From Streptomyces sp. NRRL B-1140 (GTDB lineage: Bacteria; Actinomycetota; Actinomycetes; Streptomycetales; Streptomycetaceae): 64,000 bases of DNA. Shown here in pieces: positions 1-8,066 of this stretch (position 1 is its first letter; the number at the start of each line of letters is the position of its first letter). The translations under genes were made by a program, and so were the position numbers. Below the pieces are notes generated by a model. The model did no database searches, had not been told where the DNA came from, and saw only the letters and a program-made list of their open reading frames with translations. The stretch lies in the NCBI RefSeq assembly GCF_001280065.1, contig NZ_LGEA01000096.1, forward strand, positions 1 through 64,000, given 5' to 3'.

Positions 1-1
1 C

Positions 2-472
2 GCCCCGCCCCCACAGCCGTCCCGCCCTCTCCCGCCGGAACTCGCCGCCAGGGTCGCGCACATCAACGCGCTGACGGCCACGGGCCGGATCGAGGAGGCG
101 TCCGCTGCGGCGACCGCCCTGCGCGAGGAGCTGACCCGGTCGGCCGGCACGGAACACCCGGACGCGCTGGAGGCACGGGCCATGGAGGCGTACCTGGCAC
201 ACCTGCGCGGAGACCACAGGGAGGCGACCGTCCTGGCCCTCTCGGTGGCCCGCATCCTGTGCGGCGCCGGTGCCCCCGGCGCCCCTGGGGCGATCGCACG
301 GGCGGCGGCCGCCTGGCAGCGCCTGGAGGACGGTACGGCGGTGGTCGTCCACGGCAGCGAACTGCTGCACATGTGGGACCGGTTGCGCGGCGCCGGCCGC
401 CTCGCGCCGGCGGACGAACGACTGGCCCGCCGGGTGCGCGCCCAGGTGGAGTCCCTGTCGGCCCGCGTGTGA
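2..472 (+). CDS. C-terminal end of a helical (TPR-like) protein, truncated by window edge
   Basis: The reading frame is open from the first bases of the window, so only the last about 156 residues are seen and the true start lies to the left. The visible part is rich in Ala, Leu, Arg and Glu and contains helix pairs resembling degenerate tetratricopeptide repeats (around ARVAHINAL, AAATALREEL and LAHLRGDHREA). Streptomyces often encodes such TPR-containing regulatory or signalling proteins, but no catalytic motif is visible and no function can be assigned. It ends 142 bp before the ECF sigma-factor gene on the same strand; a functional link is unproven. Confidence 0.55.
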   Translation, partial: APPPQPSRPLPPELAARVAHINALTATGRIEEASAAATALREELTRSAGTEHPDALEARAMEAYLAHLRGDHREATVLALSVARILCGAGAPGAPGAIARAAAAWQRLEDGTAVVVHGSELLHMWDRLRGAGRLAPADERLARRVRAQVESLSARV

Positions 473-614
473 CCGGACGGGCGATGTACGAGCCGTGGAC
501 CGAGCGTCAAACGAGCGTGGAACGCCCCTGACCACACTCCGTTCCACCGGAGGCCCCGCTTCCAGCCGCCGCGGCTGGGCGGGCCCCCCAAGGACACAGG
601 AGCAGGAGCACACC

Positions 615-1160
615 ATGAACGTGACGGTGATCGGGTCCGCGAGCGCGGTGTCGCCCGAGGAACGGGCGTTGCGGGACCTCTATCTGGAGCACGGCCCCGC
701 CCTCTACGCGTACGTGCTGCGCTTGCTGGGCGGGGACACCCACCGCACGGAGGACGTACTTCAGGAGACCCTGCTGCGCTGCTGGAACAAGCAGACGCTC
801 GCCGACGGCGAGGGCATGGCCGTACGCCCCTGGATGTTCCGCATCGCCCGCAACATCGTGATCGACGCACACCGGACGAAGACGGCCCGCCCGCAGGAGA
901 TAGGCGGCGCCGACTGGCTGACCGAACTGGGCACCGACGCCGACGACATCGAACGCATGCTGTCGTCCATCGTCCTGCACGACGCCCTGCGGGCCCTGAC
1001 ACCGGCACACCGCGAGGCCCTGGAGGCCACCTTCTTCGCCGACCGCACCACACACCAGGCCGCCACCGCGCTGGGCGTCCCCCAGGGCACGGTGAAGTCC
1101 CGCGTCTACTACGCCCTGCGCAGCCTCAGAGCGGCCCTGGCGGAGCGCGGTGTGCACTGA
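615..1160 (+). CDS. ECF-family RNA polymerase sigma factor
   Basis: A 181-residue group IV sigma factor. Region 2 covers about residues 20-90 (LYAYVLRLLGG, EDVLQETLLRCW, PWMFRIARNIVID) and region 4 covers about 118-178, with the helix-turn-helix TTHQAATALGVPQGTVKSRV that would read the -35 element. The length is typical of minimal ECF factors. ATG 615 is chosen because AGGAGCAGGAG precedes it and region 2 starts soon after; the frame is open further upstream but without sigma homology. No anti-sigma factor with a zinc motif is adjacent: the next gene is convergent. Its regulon and control are therefore unknown. Confidence 0.9.
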   Translation: MNVTVIGSASAVSPEERALRDLYLEHGPALYAYVLRLLGGDTHRTEDVLQETLLRCWNKQTLADGEGMAVRPWMFRIARNIVIDAHRTKTARPQEIGGADWLTELGTDADDIERMLSSIVLHDALRALTPAHREALEATFFADRTTHQAATALGVPQGTVKSRVYYALRSLRAALAERGVH

Positions 1161-1204
1161 CCGGACGCACCGCACGAGCACCCGCCGGGGATCCGGCCAC
1201 GGCC

Positions 1205-1630
1205 CTACGACAGCCCGAACAACCCCGGGTCCGAGGCCAGCTTCCTGAAGACCGCCGCGGGGTCGGCGACCAGCCTGCGCTGCTCCAGGTCCAGGATCCC
1301 GCCGACCGCCGTGATCTCCGCGGCCACCGTGCCGTCGGCCTTCACCACGCTCTGCTCGATCCGGAACGTCTTGCCGCCGCTCCACTCGAAGGCACAGGTC
1401 ACCTCGACCTCGTCGCCCGCGAGCAGCTCGCGTTTGTAGCGGATGGTCGTCTCCAGCGCGACCGGGCCCACGCCGCTGCCGATGAGGGCGGACTGGCTGA
1501 TACCCCCGGCCCTGAGCAAGGACCAGCGGGCGTGCTCCGCGTAGTTCAGATAGACCGCCTGGTTGAGGTGTCCCTGCACGTCCGTCTCGTAGCCACGGAC
1601 GGTCACTGGGACGGAAAACGGCTCGCTCAC
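1205..1630 (-). CDS. Hotdog-fold acyl-CoA thioesterase (4HBT family)
   Basis: A 141-residue single hotdog-domain protein, expected to hydrolyse acyl-CoA thioesters in the cytoplasm. The N-terminus has the family pattern YETDVQGHLNQAVYLNYAEHAR, where Asp/His-Asn flank the catalytic region of YbgC/FcbC-type 4-hydroxybenzoyl-CoA-thioesterase-like enzymes. GTG 1630 is preferred: GAGAAGGG lies just upstream and the hotdog fold starts a few residues later. Longer open frame upstream is low-complexity and looks non-coding. It converges on the ECF sigma gene, with 44 bp between the stops. Substrate specificity cannot be read from the sequence. Confidence 0.85.
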   Translation of the reverse strand: MSEPFSVPVTVRGYETDVQGHLNQAVYLNYAEHARWSLLRAGGISQSALIGSGVGPVALETTIRYKRELLAGDEVEVTCAFEWSGGKTFRIEQSVVKADGTVAAEITAVGGILDLEQRRLVADPAAVFRKLASDPGLFGLS

Positions 1631-1722
1631 GGCTTTCCCTTCTCGCGCCGGATCTCTCACACCGGACACGCACACCGGACTCTCGTGCGCTGCGCAACGA
1701 TCCACTGATCCTGGCATGCCCG

Positions 1723-2358
1723 TCACGCCCGGCGCGGCGAGGCCAGCAGATACCGGCTCCCGGTGCGCGGCTCGCGGTGCTCGCTCACCTGCCAGCCTGC
1801 CCTTTCCAGGGTGGCCGCGCAGGCCCGCAGCGCCTCGCCGTCCGCCTCGTGGACGGCGACCGCTTCCGGCTGCGGGGTCTCCCGTACGCGATACCCCCCG
1901 CCCTCCCGCCCCGCCGGAGTGTGCCCGGCCGCCTCCAGGGCAAGGGCCGCCGCCCGCACCAGGTGCGTACGCTCCCAGCCGCACGGCCGGTCGGTGTCCC
2001 CGCCCGGGTTGGTCATCCGACGCAGCTCCACCAGCCCCTGCCAGGCGCTGTGCACCTCACGGCGCCGGGCGGGACCGGCCTGCGGAGCGGCCTCCTCACC
2101 GCCGACGCGTGCGGCGAACACGCCCGCCGACGCGGGAGCCTGCGCGGCCCCCACCGCCTCGGGCGCCTGCGTGATGCCCTGCCGCACCCGGTGCCCCTCC
2201 GGCGTCAGGAAGTGATCGTGTGGCGGCCGGGGGTGGCGGAAGGCGAGACCCCGCTTCACCAGCGCCGTGAGCTGCGACTCCGTGCCGCGGAGCCGCCCGG
2301 TGACAGGGTCGGCGGCATCGATGACACGCTGCTGTGCGACGGTCGGCGGACGGGTCAC
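1723..2358 (-). CDS. Hypothetical protein
   Basis: A 211-residue soluble protein starting at GTG 2358 with a GAGGAG ribosome-binding site about 6 nt upstream. The first about 60 residues (VAQQRVIDAADPVTGRL, TALVKRGLAF, HFLTPEGHRVR) read like a compact winged-helix-like fold in which the last element would form a wing. The C-terminal third has several alternating basic/hydrophobic strands ending SRYLLASPRRA. I do not recognise a named family. A DNA-binding role is only a possibility raised by the N-terminal pattern. Neighbours (thioesterase, CtaG-like protein) do not suggest a pathway. Confidence 0.6.
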   Translation of the reverse strand: MTRPPTVAQQRVIDAADPVTGRLRGTESQLTALVKRGLAFRHPRPPHDHFLTPEGHRVRQGITQAPEAVGAAQAPASAGVFAARVGGEEAAPQAGPARRREVHSAWQGLVELRRMTNPGGDTDRPCGWERTHLVRAAALALEAAGHTPAGREGGGYRVRETPQPEAVAVHEADGEALRACAATLERAGWQVSEHREPRTGSRYLLASPRRA

Positions 2359-2419
2359 GGCGTACTCCTCTCCGGCCTCGGGCAGCCCCCCGGGGCTTCA
2401 CGCCCCACCCGCTCGAAGG

Positions 2420-3268
2420 TTACGGCCCGGCACTGACATTCCCGGCCGGGACGACTCCCCGCCCCGCACCGCGGCCCGCCGCCCGCCTGGGCTCGGGACG
2501 CCACGTGGCGACCAACGCGCCGGCCAGCAGCAGCTCGGCCAGGTCGCCGCCGTAGTACATGACCTCCGCGCCGCCCCGCACCTGGTCGACCGGCGCGTGG
2601 ACGTCGACCCAGAAGCCGCCGTACATCAACTGTGAGATCACCGCGTGCGCCGCGATGGCGACGCCGAGGTAGACCAGCCGGGCCCTGACCCCCGGCCGGG
2701 CGGGGGCCGGGTCCGGGCCGGCGATGGCGTAGGCGAACAGGCACCCGGACAGCAGGAAGTGCGCGTGCAGCAGCCAGTGCGCCGTCGGATCGGTCGCGGT
2801 CGCGTTGTACAGGGGGGTGAAGTACAGCACCGCGAGGCCGCCCGCGGAGAGCACCAGGGAGACCGACGGGTGGGCGAGCACACGGGCGGGCGGACTGTGC
2901 AGCACCGCGGTCAGGCGCCGGGCCCGAGAGGCGGGCAGGGTGCGCAGCAGGAGCGTGACGGGGGCGGCGAGGACGAGGGCGAGCGGCGCGTACATGCCGA
3001 TGAGAAGGTGCTGGGCCATGTGCCCGCGGAAGTCCTGGTGGGCGTAGGGGGCCACGGGCGGCAGCAGCGCCACGCCGAGCAGGAGGATGCCGCCCAGGAA
3101 CCAGCCGGTCCGCCACCGGCTCCAGCCGAGGGCCGGATTGCGGTGGCGTGCCCGTCGGGCGAGCAGCAGGTAGGCACCGGCTGCGGCGAGCAGCAGGAGT
3201 GCGGGGGGCAGCCAGTCCGGGGTGCCGCCGCCCGCGGTGTGCCCGTGCTCATGCGGATGGTGGCCCAT
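2420..3268 (-). CDS. CtaG-like cytochrome c oxidase assembly membrane protein
   Basis: A 282-residue polytopic membrane protein with about seven hydrophobic segments, matching the caa3-type CtaG family that helps assemble or load copper into cytochrome c oxidase. The N-terminus is histidine-rich (MGHHPHEHGH). Family-like motifs include HMAQHLLIGMYAPLA, LLHAHFLLSG and a conserved region around QLMYGG. Its ATG overlaps the stop of the upstream DUF2243 gene (TGATG), so the two are translationally coupled and probably work together. Family assignment is good; a direct copper role is inferred from the family and the His residues. Confidence 0.85.
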   Translation of the reverse strand: MGHHPHEHGHTAGGGTPDWLPPALLLLAAAGAYLLLARRARHRNPALGWSRWRTGWFLGGILLLGVALLPPVAPYAHQDFRGHMAQHLLIGMYAPLALVLAAPVTLLLRTLPASRARRLTAVLHSPPARVLAHPSVSLVLSAGGLAVLYFTPLYNATATDPTAHWLLHAHFLLSGCLFAYAIAGPDPAPARPGVRARLVYLGVAIAAHAVISQLMYGGFWVDVHAPVDQVRGGAEVMYYGGDLAELLLAGALVATWRPEPRRAAGRGAGRGVVPAGNVSAGP

Positions 3269-3831
3269 CAGTCCTGCCGGCCTTCACGGCGGCCGGCCGC
3301 CGCACCGGGCTCGAAGGGCCGGCCGCCGCGCTGGAGCAGGTGGCCGCCGGCGACCAGCAGGGCGCCCAGGACGAGGAAGCCGATGTCCCACCAGACCTGG
3401 CCCTCGCCGGCGTGGACGTGGTGGATGCCGAGGACGTGGTGGTCCAGTACGCCTTCCACGAGGTTGAACAGGCCCCAGCCGACGAGCATCCAGCCCCACA
3501 GCACCCGGGAGGTCCACACGCGCCGCCGGTCGTGGGTGACCCGCGCGTACAGCACGGCGAGCCCGAGCAGGACCGCGAGCCAGCACACGGTGTGGAAGAC
3601 ACCGTCCCACAGGGTGTTCATCTCCAGCCCGGAGACGGTGTGGGGGTTGTAGTACTTCACCCCGATGCGGTCCTGGTCGGTGCTGGAGAGCATGTGGTGC
3701 CACCGCAGCAGCTGGTGCAGCAGGATGCCGTCGGCGAACCCGCCCATCCCGACCCCGAGCACGATGCCCGGCAGCTTGAGGTCCGCCGGTCGTACGGCGC
3801 CGACCCGGGCTTCACCTTGCGTGGTGGCCAT
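3268..3831 (-). CDS. DUF2243 membrane protein
   Basis: A 187-residue integral membrane protein with four hydrophobic segments. The pattern LLHQLLRWHHMLSS near residues 30-45 and further His residues in or near the membrane (NLVEGVLDHH, LGIHHVHAGEG) are typical of DUF2243 proteins, which often accompany CtaG-like proteins in actinobacteria. ATG 3831 is preferred over the adjacent GTG 3834, because GGAG then sits 7 nt upstream. It is the first gene of a two-gene unit; its TGA overlaps the ATG of the CtaG-like gene. The function is unknown, and heme or copper handling is a contextual guess. Confidence 0.8.
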   Translation of the reverse strand: MATTQGEARVGAVRPADLKLPGIVLGVGMGGFADGILLHQLLRWHHMLSSTDQDRIGVKYYNPHTVSGLEMNTLWDGVFHTVCWLAVLLGLAVLYARVTHDRRRVWTSRVLWGWMLVGWGLFNLVEGVLDHHVLGIHHVHAGEGQVWWDIGFLVLGALLVAGGHLLQRGGRPFEPGAAAGRREGRQD

Positions 3832-3972
3832 CACTCGTCTCCGCTCCTGCCTGGGGGAAGGACCGAAGACGACGTTCCCTCATGCGCGGCGCTCACGCCC
3901 TGCGCCCGGCCTCCGTCCGGCTCAAAGCCCCTTTCCGGCCGTCCCCACGCATGTCCGGGAATCGCTCGGCGC

Positions 3973-5181
3973 CTACTGCCGGTACCCGCCGAGGAACCGC
4001 CCGATCCGGCCGATCGCCGCCTCCAGGTCCTCCGCGTGCGGCAGGGTGAGGATGCGGAAGTGGTCCGGTGACGGCCAGTTGAAGCCCGTGCCCTGGACGA
4101 CCTGGATCTTCTCCCGCAGCAGCAGGTCCAGCACGAACCGCTCGTCGTCGTGGATCCGGTGCACCTTGGGGTCCAGGCGCGGGAAGGCGTACAGCGCGCC
4201 CTTCGGCTTCACGCACGTCACGCCCGGGATCTCGTTGAGCATCCGCCAGGCCACGTCCCGCTGCTCCAGCAGCCGCCCGCCCGGTGCGGTGAGCTCGCGG
4301 ATGGACTGCCGGCCGCCGAGCGCGGCCTGGATGGCGTACTGCGCGGGCGCGTTGGCGCACAACCGCATGGAGGCCAGCATGGTGAGGCCCTCCAGGTAGT
4401 CCTTGGCGTGCTGCCGCGGCCCGGTGACCACCAGCCAGCCGGAGCGGAAGCCCGCCACGCGGTAGGTCTTGGACAGCCCGCAGAAGGTGAGGACCACCAG
4501 GTCGGGGGCGAGCGCGGCGGCCGAGTGGTGCACGGCGTCGTCGTAGAGGATCTGGTCGTAGATCTCGTCGGCGAAGACCATGAGGCCGTGCCGCCGGGCG
4601 AGGTCGAGGATGCCCTCGACGATCTCCTTGGGGTAGACCGCGCCGGTGGGGTTGTTCGGGTTGATGATCACGACCGCCTTCGTCCGGTCGGTGATCTTCG
4701 ACGCCATGTCGTCGAGGTCGGGGTACCAGTCGGCCTGCTCGTCGCACAGGTAGTGGACCGCCTTGCCGCCCGCGAGGGTGGTCACCGCCGTCCAGAGCGG
4801 GAAGTCCGGGGCGGGGACGAGGATCTCGTCGCCGTCCTCGATGAGCGCCTGGACGGCCATCGACACCAGTTCCGAGACGCCGTTGCCGAGGAAGACGTCG
4901 TCGACGCCGACCTCCAGGCCGAGCGTCTGGTAGCGCTGGGCCACGGCCCGGCGGGCGGACAGGATGCCGCGCGAGTCGGTGTAGCCGTGCGCCTGCGGCA
5001 GCATCCGGATCATGTCCTGGAGGATCTCGTCCGGTGCCTCGAACCCGAAGAGCGCCGGATTGCCGGTGTTCAGGCGCAGCACGCTGTGCCCCGCCTCCTC
5101 CAGCGCGTCGGCGTGCTCGATGACCGGGCCGCGGATCTCGTAACAGACCTCGCTGAGCTTGCTCGACTGCCGGAACTCCAT
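3973..5181 (-). CDS. PLP-dependent aminotransferase, AlaA/AlaT type
   Basis: A 402-residue fold-type I aminotransferase, close in length to E. coli AlaA (glutamate-pyruvate aminotransferase). Visible features are NTGNPALFGF at the N-terminus, INPNNPTGAVYP (residues 173-184), DEIYDQ, and the PLP lysine in GLSKTYRVAGFRSGW (Lys238). ATG 5181 has AGAGGAG just upstream and matches the family N-terminus (MEFRQSSKLSEVCYEIRGP). It diverges from an HxlR regulator; the 85-bp gap holds tandem palindromes, so the regulator may control it. The likely reaction is pyruvate/alanine transamination; other small amino acids are possible. Confidence 0.88.
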   Translation of the reverse strand: MEFRQSSKLSEVCYEIRGPVIEHADALEEAGHSVLRLNTGNPALFGFEAPDEILQDMIRMLPQAHGYTDSRGILSARRAVAQRYQTLGLEVGVDDVFLGNGVSELVSMAVQALIEDGDEILVPAPDFPLWTAVTTLAGGKAVHYLCDEQADWYPDLDDMASKITDRTKAVVIINPNNPTGAVYPKEIVEGILDLARRHGLMVFADEIYDQILYDDAVHHSAAALAPDLVVLTFCGLSKTYRVAGFRSGWLVVTGPRQHAKDYLEGLTMLASMRLCANAPAQYAIQAALGGRQSIRELTAPGGRLLEQRDVAWRMLNEIPGVTCVKPKGALYAFPRLDPKVHRIHDDERFVLDLLLREKIQVVQGTGFNWPSPDHFRILTLPHAEDLEAAIGRIGRFLGGYRQ

Positions 5182-5209
5182 GCGCCGCTCTCCTCTGCCG
5201 ATCGTGTTG

Positions 5210-5259
5210 CTTGGTTTTACCAAGTACGCGCTTGGAAAGTCCAACAACTTGTCTAGACT
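5210..5259 (+). promoter_or_regulatory. Divergent promoter with tandem inverted repeats (putative HxlR operator)
   Basis: Between the aminotransferase and the HxlR regulator lie CTTGG-TTTTA-CCAAG (5210-5224) and TTGGA-AAG-TCCAA (5232-5244), with the inner arms also pairing as CCAAG-TACGCG-CTTGG. A candidate promoter for the regulator is TTGGAA (5232-5237), 16 nt, TAGACT (5254-5259), placing the -10 box only 7 nt before the ATG. This suggests a leaderless transcript. The repeats cover the -35 box, as expected for autorepression. Confidence 0.6.
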
Positions 5260-5266
5260 GCGTCGC

Positions 5267-5893
5267 ATGCCACCTCGCCGAAGCTACGACCAGTACTGCT
5301 CCGCCGCCCGCGCGCTCGATGTCGTCGGTGACCGCTGGACCCTGCTGATCGTCCGGGAGCTGCTCGCCGGCCCGCGCCGCTACACCGACCTGCACGCGGA
5401 TCTGCCCGGCGTCAGTACCGACGTCCTCGCCTCGCGGCTGAAGGACATGGAGCGCGACGGCCTCGCCACCCGGCGCCGGCTGCCACCGCCCGGGGCGGCC
5501 TTCGTCTATGAACTGACGGCGCGGGGACGGCGGTTGCTGCCAGTGCTGCAGGCGCTGGGGGAGTGGGGGCAGGCCGAACTGGGGGAGCGCCGGGCGACGG
5601 ACGCGGTCCGGGCGCACTGGTTCGCGCTGCCCCTGCTGCGTCTGCTGGACGGCGAGGGACTCGTCGAGGTCCGCCTGGAGGAAGGCCTGTTCCACCTGTA
5701 CGCGGGTGGCGAGGACGGGCCCGTGTACGGCGACGGGCCCGCCCCCGCGGAGCCGGACGCCCGGCTGGTGCTGGACACCGGCACCTGCACGGCCATCGGC
5801 CGCGGGGAGCTGAGCATCGCCCGGGCCGTGCGCGAGGGACGGGTCGAGGTGAGCGGCGAGGGCACGCTCGCCAAGGCGCTGCGCACGGCATGA
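5267..5893 (+). CDS. HxlR-family winged-helix transcriptional regulator
   Basis: A 208-residue protein. The N-terminal HxlR winged helix (about residues 1-95) has the hallmark DVVGDRWTLLIVRELLAGPRRY, then LPGVSTDVLASRLKDMERDGL and the wing FVYELTARGRRLLPVLQALGEW. The remaining about 100 residues form an extra C-terminal domain that is absent from minimal HxlR proteins and looks like a sterol-carrier-type (SCP2-like) ligand domain (ARLVLDTGTCTAIGRGELSIARAVREGRVEVSGE). ATG 5267 directly follows a -10-like TAGACT and probably starts a leaderless mRNA. It lies divergent to the aminotransferase gene, a plausible target. Confidence 0.87.
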   Translation: MPPRRSYDQYCSAARALDVVGDRWTLLIVRELLAGPRRYTDLHADLPGVSTDVLASRLKDMERDGLATRRRLPPPGAAFVYELTARGRRLLPVLQALGEWGQAELGERRATDAVRAHWFALPLLRLLDGEGLVEVRLEEGLFHLYAGGEDGPVYGDGPAPAEPDARLVLDTGTCTAIGRGELSIARAVREGRVEVSGEGTLAKALRTA

Positions 5894-5895
5894 AA

Positions 5896-5920
5896 GAAGG
5901 CCCGCGGGCAGCGGGCCTTC
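5896..5920 (+). terminator. Intrinsic terminator after the HxlR gene
   Basis: A perfect 10-bp stem GAAGGCCCGC / GCGGGCCTTC with a 5-nt loop GGGCA starts 3 nt after the stop codon and is followed by TGTTT. The symmetry would also serve the convergent membrane-protein gene. Confidence 0.85.
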
Positions 5921-5965
5921 TGTTTCAGCGAATCGGCCGGGTGAGGACCGGTCAGGTGAGACCGG

Positions 5966-6757
5966 TCAGGCGCCCGGCGGTACCCGGGACGGCCGGCCCG
6001 CCCCGCGCGTCAGCGCGTAGCCGCCCACCCCCGCCAGGGCGGCCAGGATCCCGCCGGCCGCGGTCCACACCCACCGGTCCGACCACCAGCCGGACGCCCA
6101 GCCGTCCTCGGGTTCGAGACCGGCCAGCACCGCCGCGTCCTCCTGCTCCTCCTCGGGTTTCGAGGCGATCCCCGGCACCAGCGGCTCGGCGAGCGAGCCG
6201 TCCACCGCCGCGGATCCGCCGATGTCCGCGGAGTCCACCTGTATCGCCGTGCTCACGGGGAGGCCGAGGTCGGCGGTGGCGACGCCGGTGGCCGTCAGCC
6301 GGACGTAGTAGGTGCCCGGCAGCGGGTCGTTCGCCCACTGCTCCGACCAGGCCCGGACCGTGCGCAGCACACAGGCCAGCTCCACGGAGGACGTGTCCGC
6401 CCCCGCGGTGCGCGTCTGCGCCCCGTACTGACAGGCCTGACGGCGGCGCAGACCGTCGTAGACGTCGATCTGCCAGGTCTGGGAGGCGTGGGTCTCCGGC
6501 AGTTTCACCGTCGCCCGGACCGTGGGCCGCTGTCCGGTGTCCGCGGGGAACGACCAGTACAGGTAGTCACCCGTGGAGCCGCTCGCCGTGGCCCGCTGCC
6601 CCTGTTCGATCTCCGTCGCCGTACGGAATGACGTACCGGCCTGCGTGGGAGCCGACGACTCCTCCTGCGAGGGGCTCGGCGAGGCGTCGGCCGCGGCCGG
6701 GCCGGCCGCCACGCCCAGGGTCAGCAACGCCGCGCTCAACGCTCGTACCCATCGCAT
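5966..6757 (-). CDS. Secreted, C-terminally membrane-anchored protein (partner of VWA protein)
   Basis: A 263-residue protein with an N-terminal signal peptide (MRWVRALSAALLTLGVAAGPAAA). Its extracytoplasmic region of about 190 residues is built of beta-strand-like segments (STGDYLYWSFPADTGQRP, GTYYVRLTATGVA), resembling pre-peptidase/PPC-like beta domains. It ends with a C-terminal transmembrane helix (WTAAGGILAALAGVGGYAL) and a short basic tail. The start codon overlaps the stop of the upstream VWA gene (TGATG), so the two are co-translated. The VWA protein carries a similar beta-rich segment and a C-terminal helix, so they may form a surface complex. The function is unknown. Confidence 0.75.
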   Translation of the reverse strand: MRWVRALSAALLTLGVAAGPAAADASPSPSQEESSAPTQAGTSFRTATEIEQGQRATASGSTGDYLYWSFPADTGQRPTVRATVKLPETHASQTWQIDVYDGLRRRQACQYGAQTRTAGADTSSVELACVLRTVRAWSEQWANDPLPGTYYVRLTATGVATADLGLPVSTAIQVDSADIGGSAAVDGSLAEPLVPGIASKPEEEQEDAAVLAGLEPEDGWASGWWSDRWVWTAAGGILAALAGVGGYALTRGAGRPSRVPPGA

Positions 6758-8022
6758 CAGTTGGTCCTCCAGACCGCGATCCGCCAGCGCGACAGCCAGC
6801 CCCAGACGACACCGGCGAGGAAGCCGGTGAGGATCAGCACGCCGAGCAGCCACCAGCCGCGGCCGAGGCCGAAGGCGGCCACGTCGCCCGCCTGGTCCGG
6901 GGCGTCCACGACGTCCACCGTCAGCTCCAGTGGCAGACCGGGGGTGGTCTTCACGCCGGAGGCCGCCGAGAAGGAGTGCGAGACCGCGAGGCAGACCGCC
7001 TCGGCGGGGGCGTCCTCCTCGTCGCTCTCGGCCTTCGGGTAGCGCAGCCCCGTCGAGAGCACGTCGGTGCGGCCGTTGCCCGCCGCCTCGCCGCGCACGA
7101 TCTCGCGGCCCTTCGACGTGACCGCACGCATCAGCACGCCGTAGCCGGGGTTCACCGCCCGGTCCGCCGCGACGCTCACCGAGGCGCGCAGCTCCTTGCC
7201 CGGCGGAACGTCCACCCGGTACCAGCGCTGCTGCCCGAACTCCTCGCGGTCGGTGTACAGACCCGACTTCAGCGTCGGCGCCCCGGCGCACCGGTCGGCC
7301 CCCTCGGCCGGCACCGGCGTCACCACCGGATCGGCCGCCCGGTCCACCAGCTGGTTGACCCGGTCGGTGAGTTCGTCCTGATGCTCGACCGAGGTGTAGG
7401 TGCCGCCGGTGGCCTCGGCGATGCAGCTCAGCTGCCGGCTCAGCTTGGCCGTCGGCACCAGGCCCAGGGTGTCGATGGTCAGGCCGATCCCCTTGGCGGC
7501 GATCTCGCGGGCCACCTCGCACGGGTCGAGCGGGGCGCAGGTGTCCTCGCCGTCGCTGATCAGCACGATGCGCTTGGAGCCGTCGCCGCCGTCCAGGTCA
7601 CCGGCCGCCTTCAGCAGGGCCGGGCCGATCGGCGTCCAGCCCGTCGGGGTGAGGGTGGCGACGGCCGTCTTGGCCTCGGTGCGGTCGAGCGGGCCGACCG
7701 GATAGAGCTGCGCGGTGTCCTTGCAGCCCGTCCTGCGGTCGTCCCCGGGGTAGTTCGCGCCCAGGGTGCGGATGCCGAGTTCGACCTCCTCGGGCGTAGC
7801 GTCGAGCACCTCGTTGAACGCCTGCTTCGCGGCGGCCATCCGCGACTGGCCGTCGATGTCCCGCGCCCGCATCGAGCCGCTCACGTCGAGGACGAGGTCG
7901 ACCTTGGGGGCGTCCTGGCCCGTGGGTTCGCCGGCGGCCGCCCCGGCCGGGAAGGCGAGCCCGGCCGTCAGCGCGGCGAGCAGGGCACAGACCCCCGCCG
8001 CCAGCCGTGTTCTTGTGATCAT
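6757..8022 (-). CDS. Secreted von Willebrand factor A domain protein, membrane-anchored
   Basis: A 421-residue protein. A signal peptide covers about residues 1-30 (ending PAGAAAG), followed by a VWA domain (about 38-225) with the MIDAS motif DVSGSM (Asp46, Ser48, Ser50), TPIGPALL supplying the MIDAS threonine, and ISDGEDTC supplying the later Asp. A beta-rich extracytoplasmic domain follows (RWYRVDVPPGKELRASVSVAAD), then a C-terminal transmembrane helix (WWLLGVLILTGFLAGVVWGW) and a basic end. VWA/MIDAS domains bind metal and mediate protein-protein contacts. It overlaps the next gene by one base. The partner and ligand are unknown. Confidence 0.85.
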   Translation of the reverse strand: MITRTRLAAGVCALLAALTAGLAFPAGAAAGEPTGQDAPKVDLVLDVSGSMRARDIDGQSRMAAAKQAFNEVLDATPEEVELGIRTLGANYPGDDRRTGCKDTAQLYPVGPLDRTEAKTAVATLTPTGWTPIGPALLKAAGDLDGGDGSKRIVLISDGEDTCAPLDPCEVAREIAAKGIGLTIDTLGLVPTAKLSRQLSCIAEATGGTYTSVEHQDELTDRVNQLVDRAADPVVTPVPAEGADRCAGAPTLKSGLYTDREEFGQQRWYRVDVPPGKELRASVSVAADRAVNPGYGVLMRAVTSKGREIVRGEAAGNGRTDVLSTGLRYPKAESDEEDAPAEAVCLAVSHSFSAASGVKTTPGLPLELTVDVVDAPDQAGDVAAFGLGRGWWLLGVLILTGFLAGVVWGWLSRWRIAVWRTN

Positions 8023-8066
8023 CGCCGGATCCTATTGATCACCCCGCTCCGGTTCCAAAACGGGTT

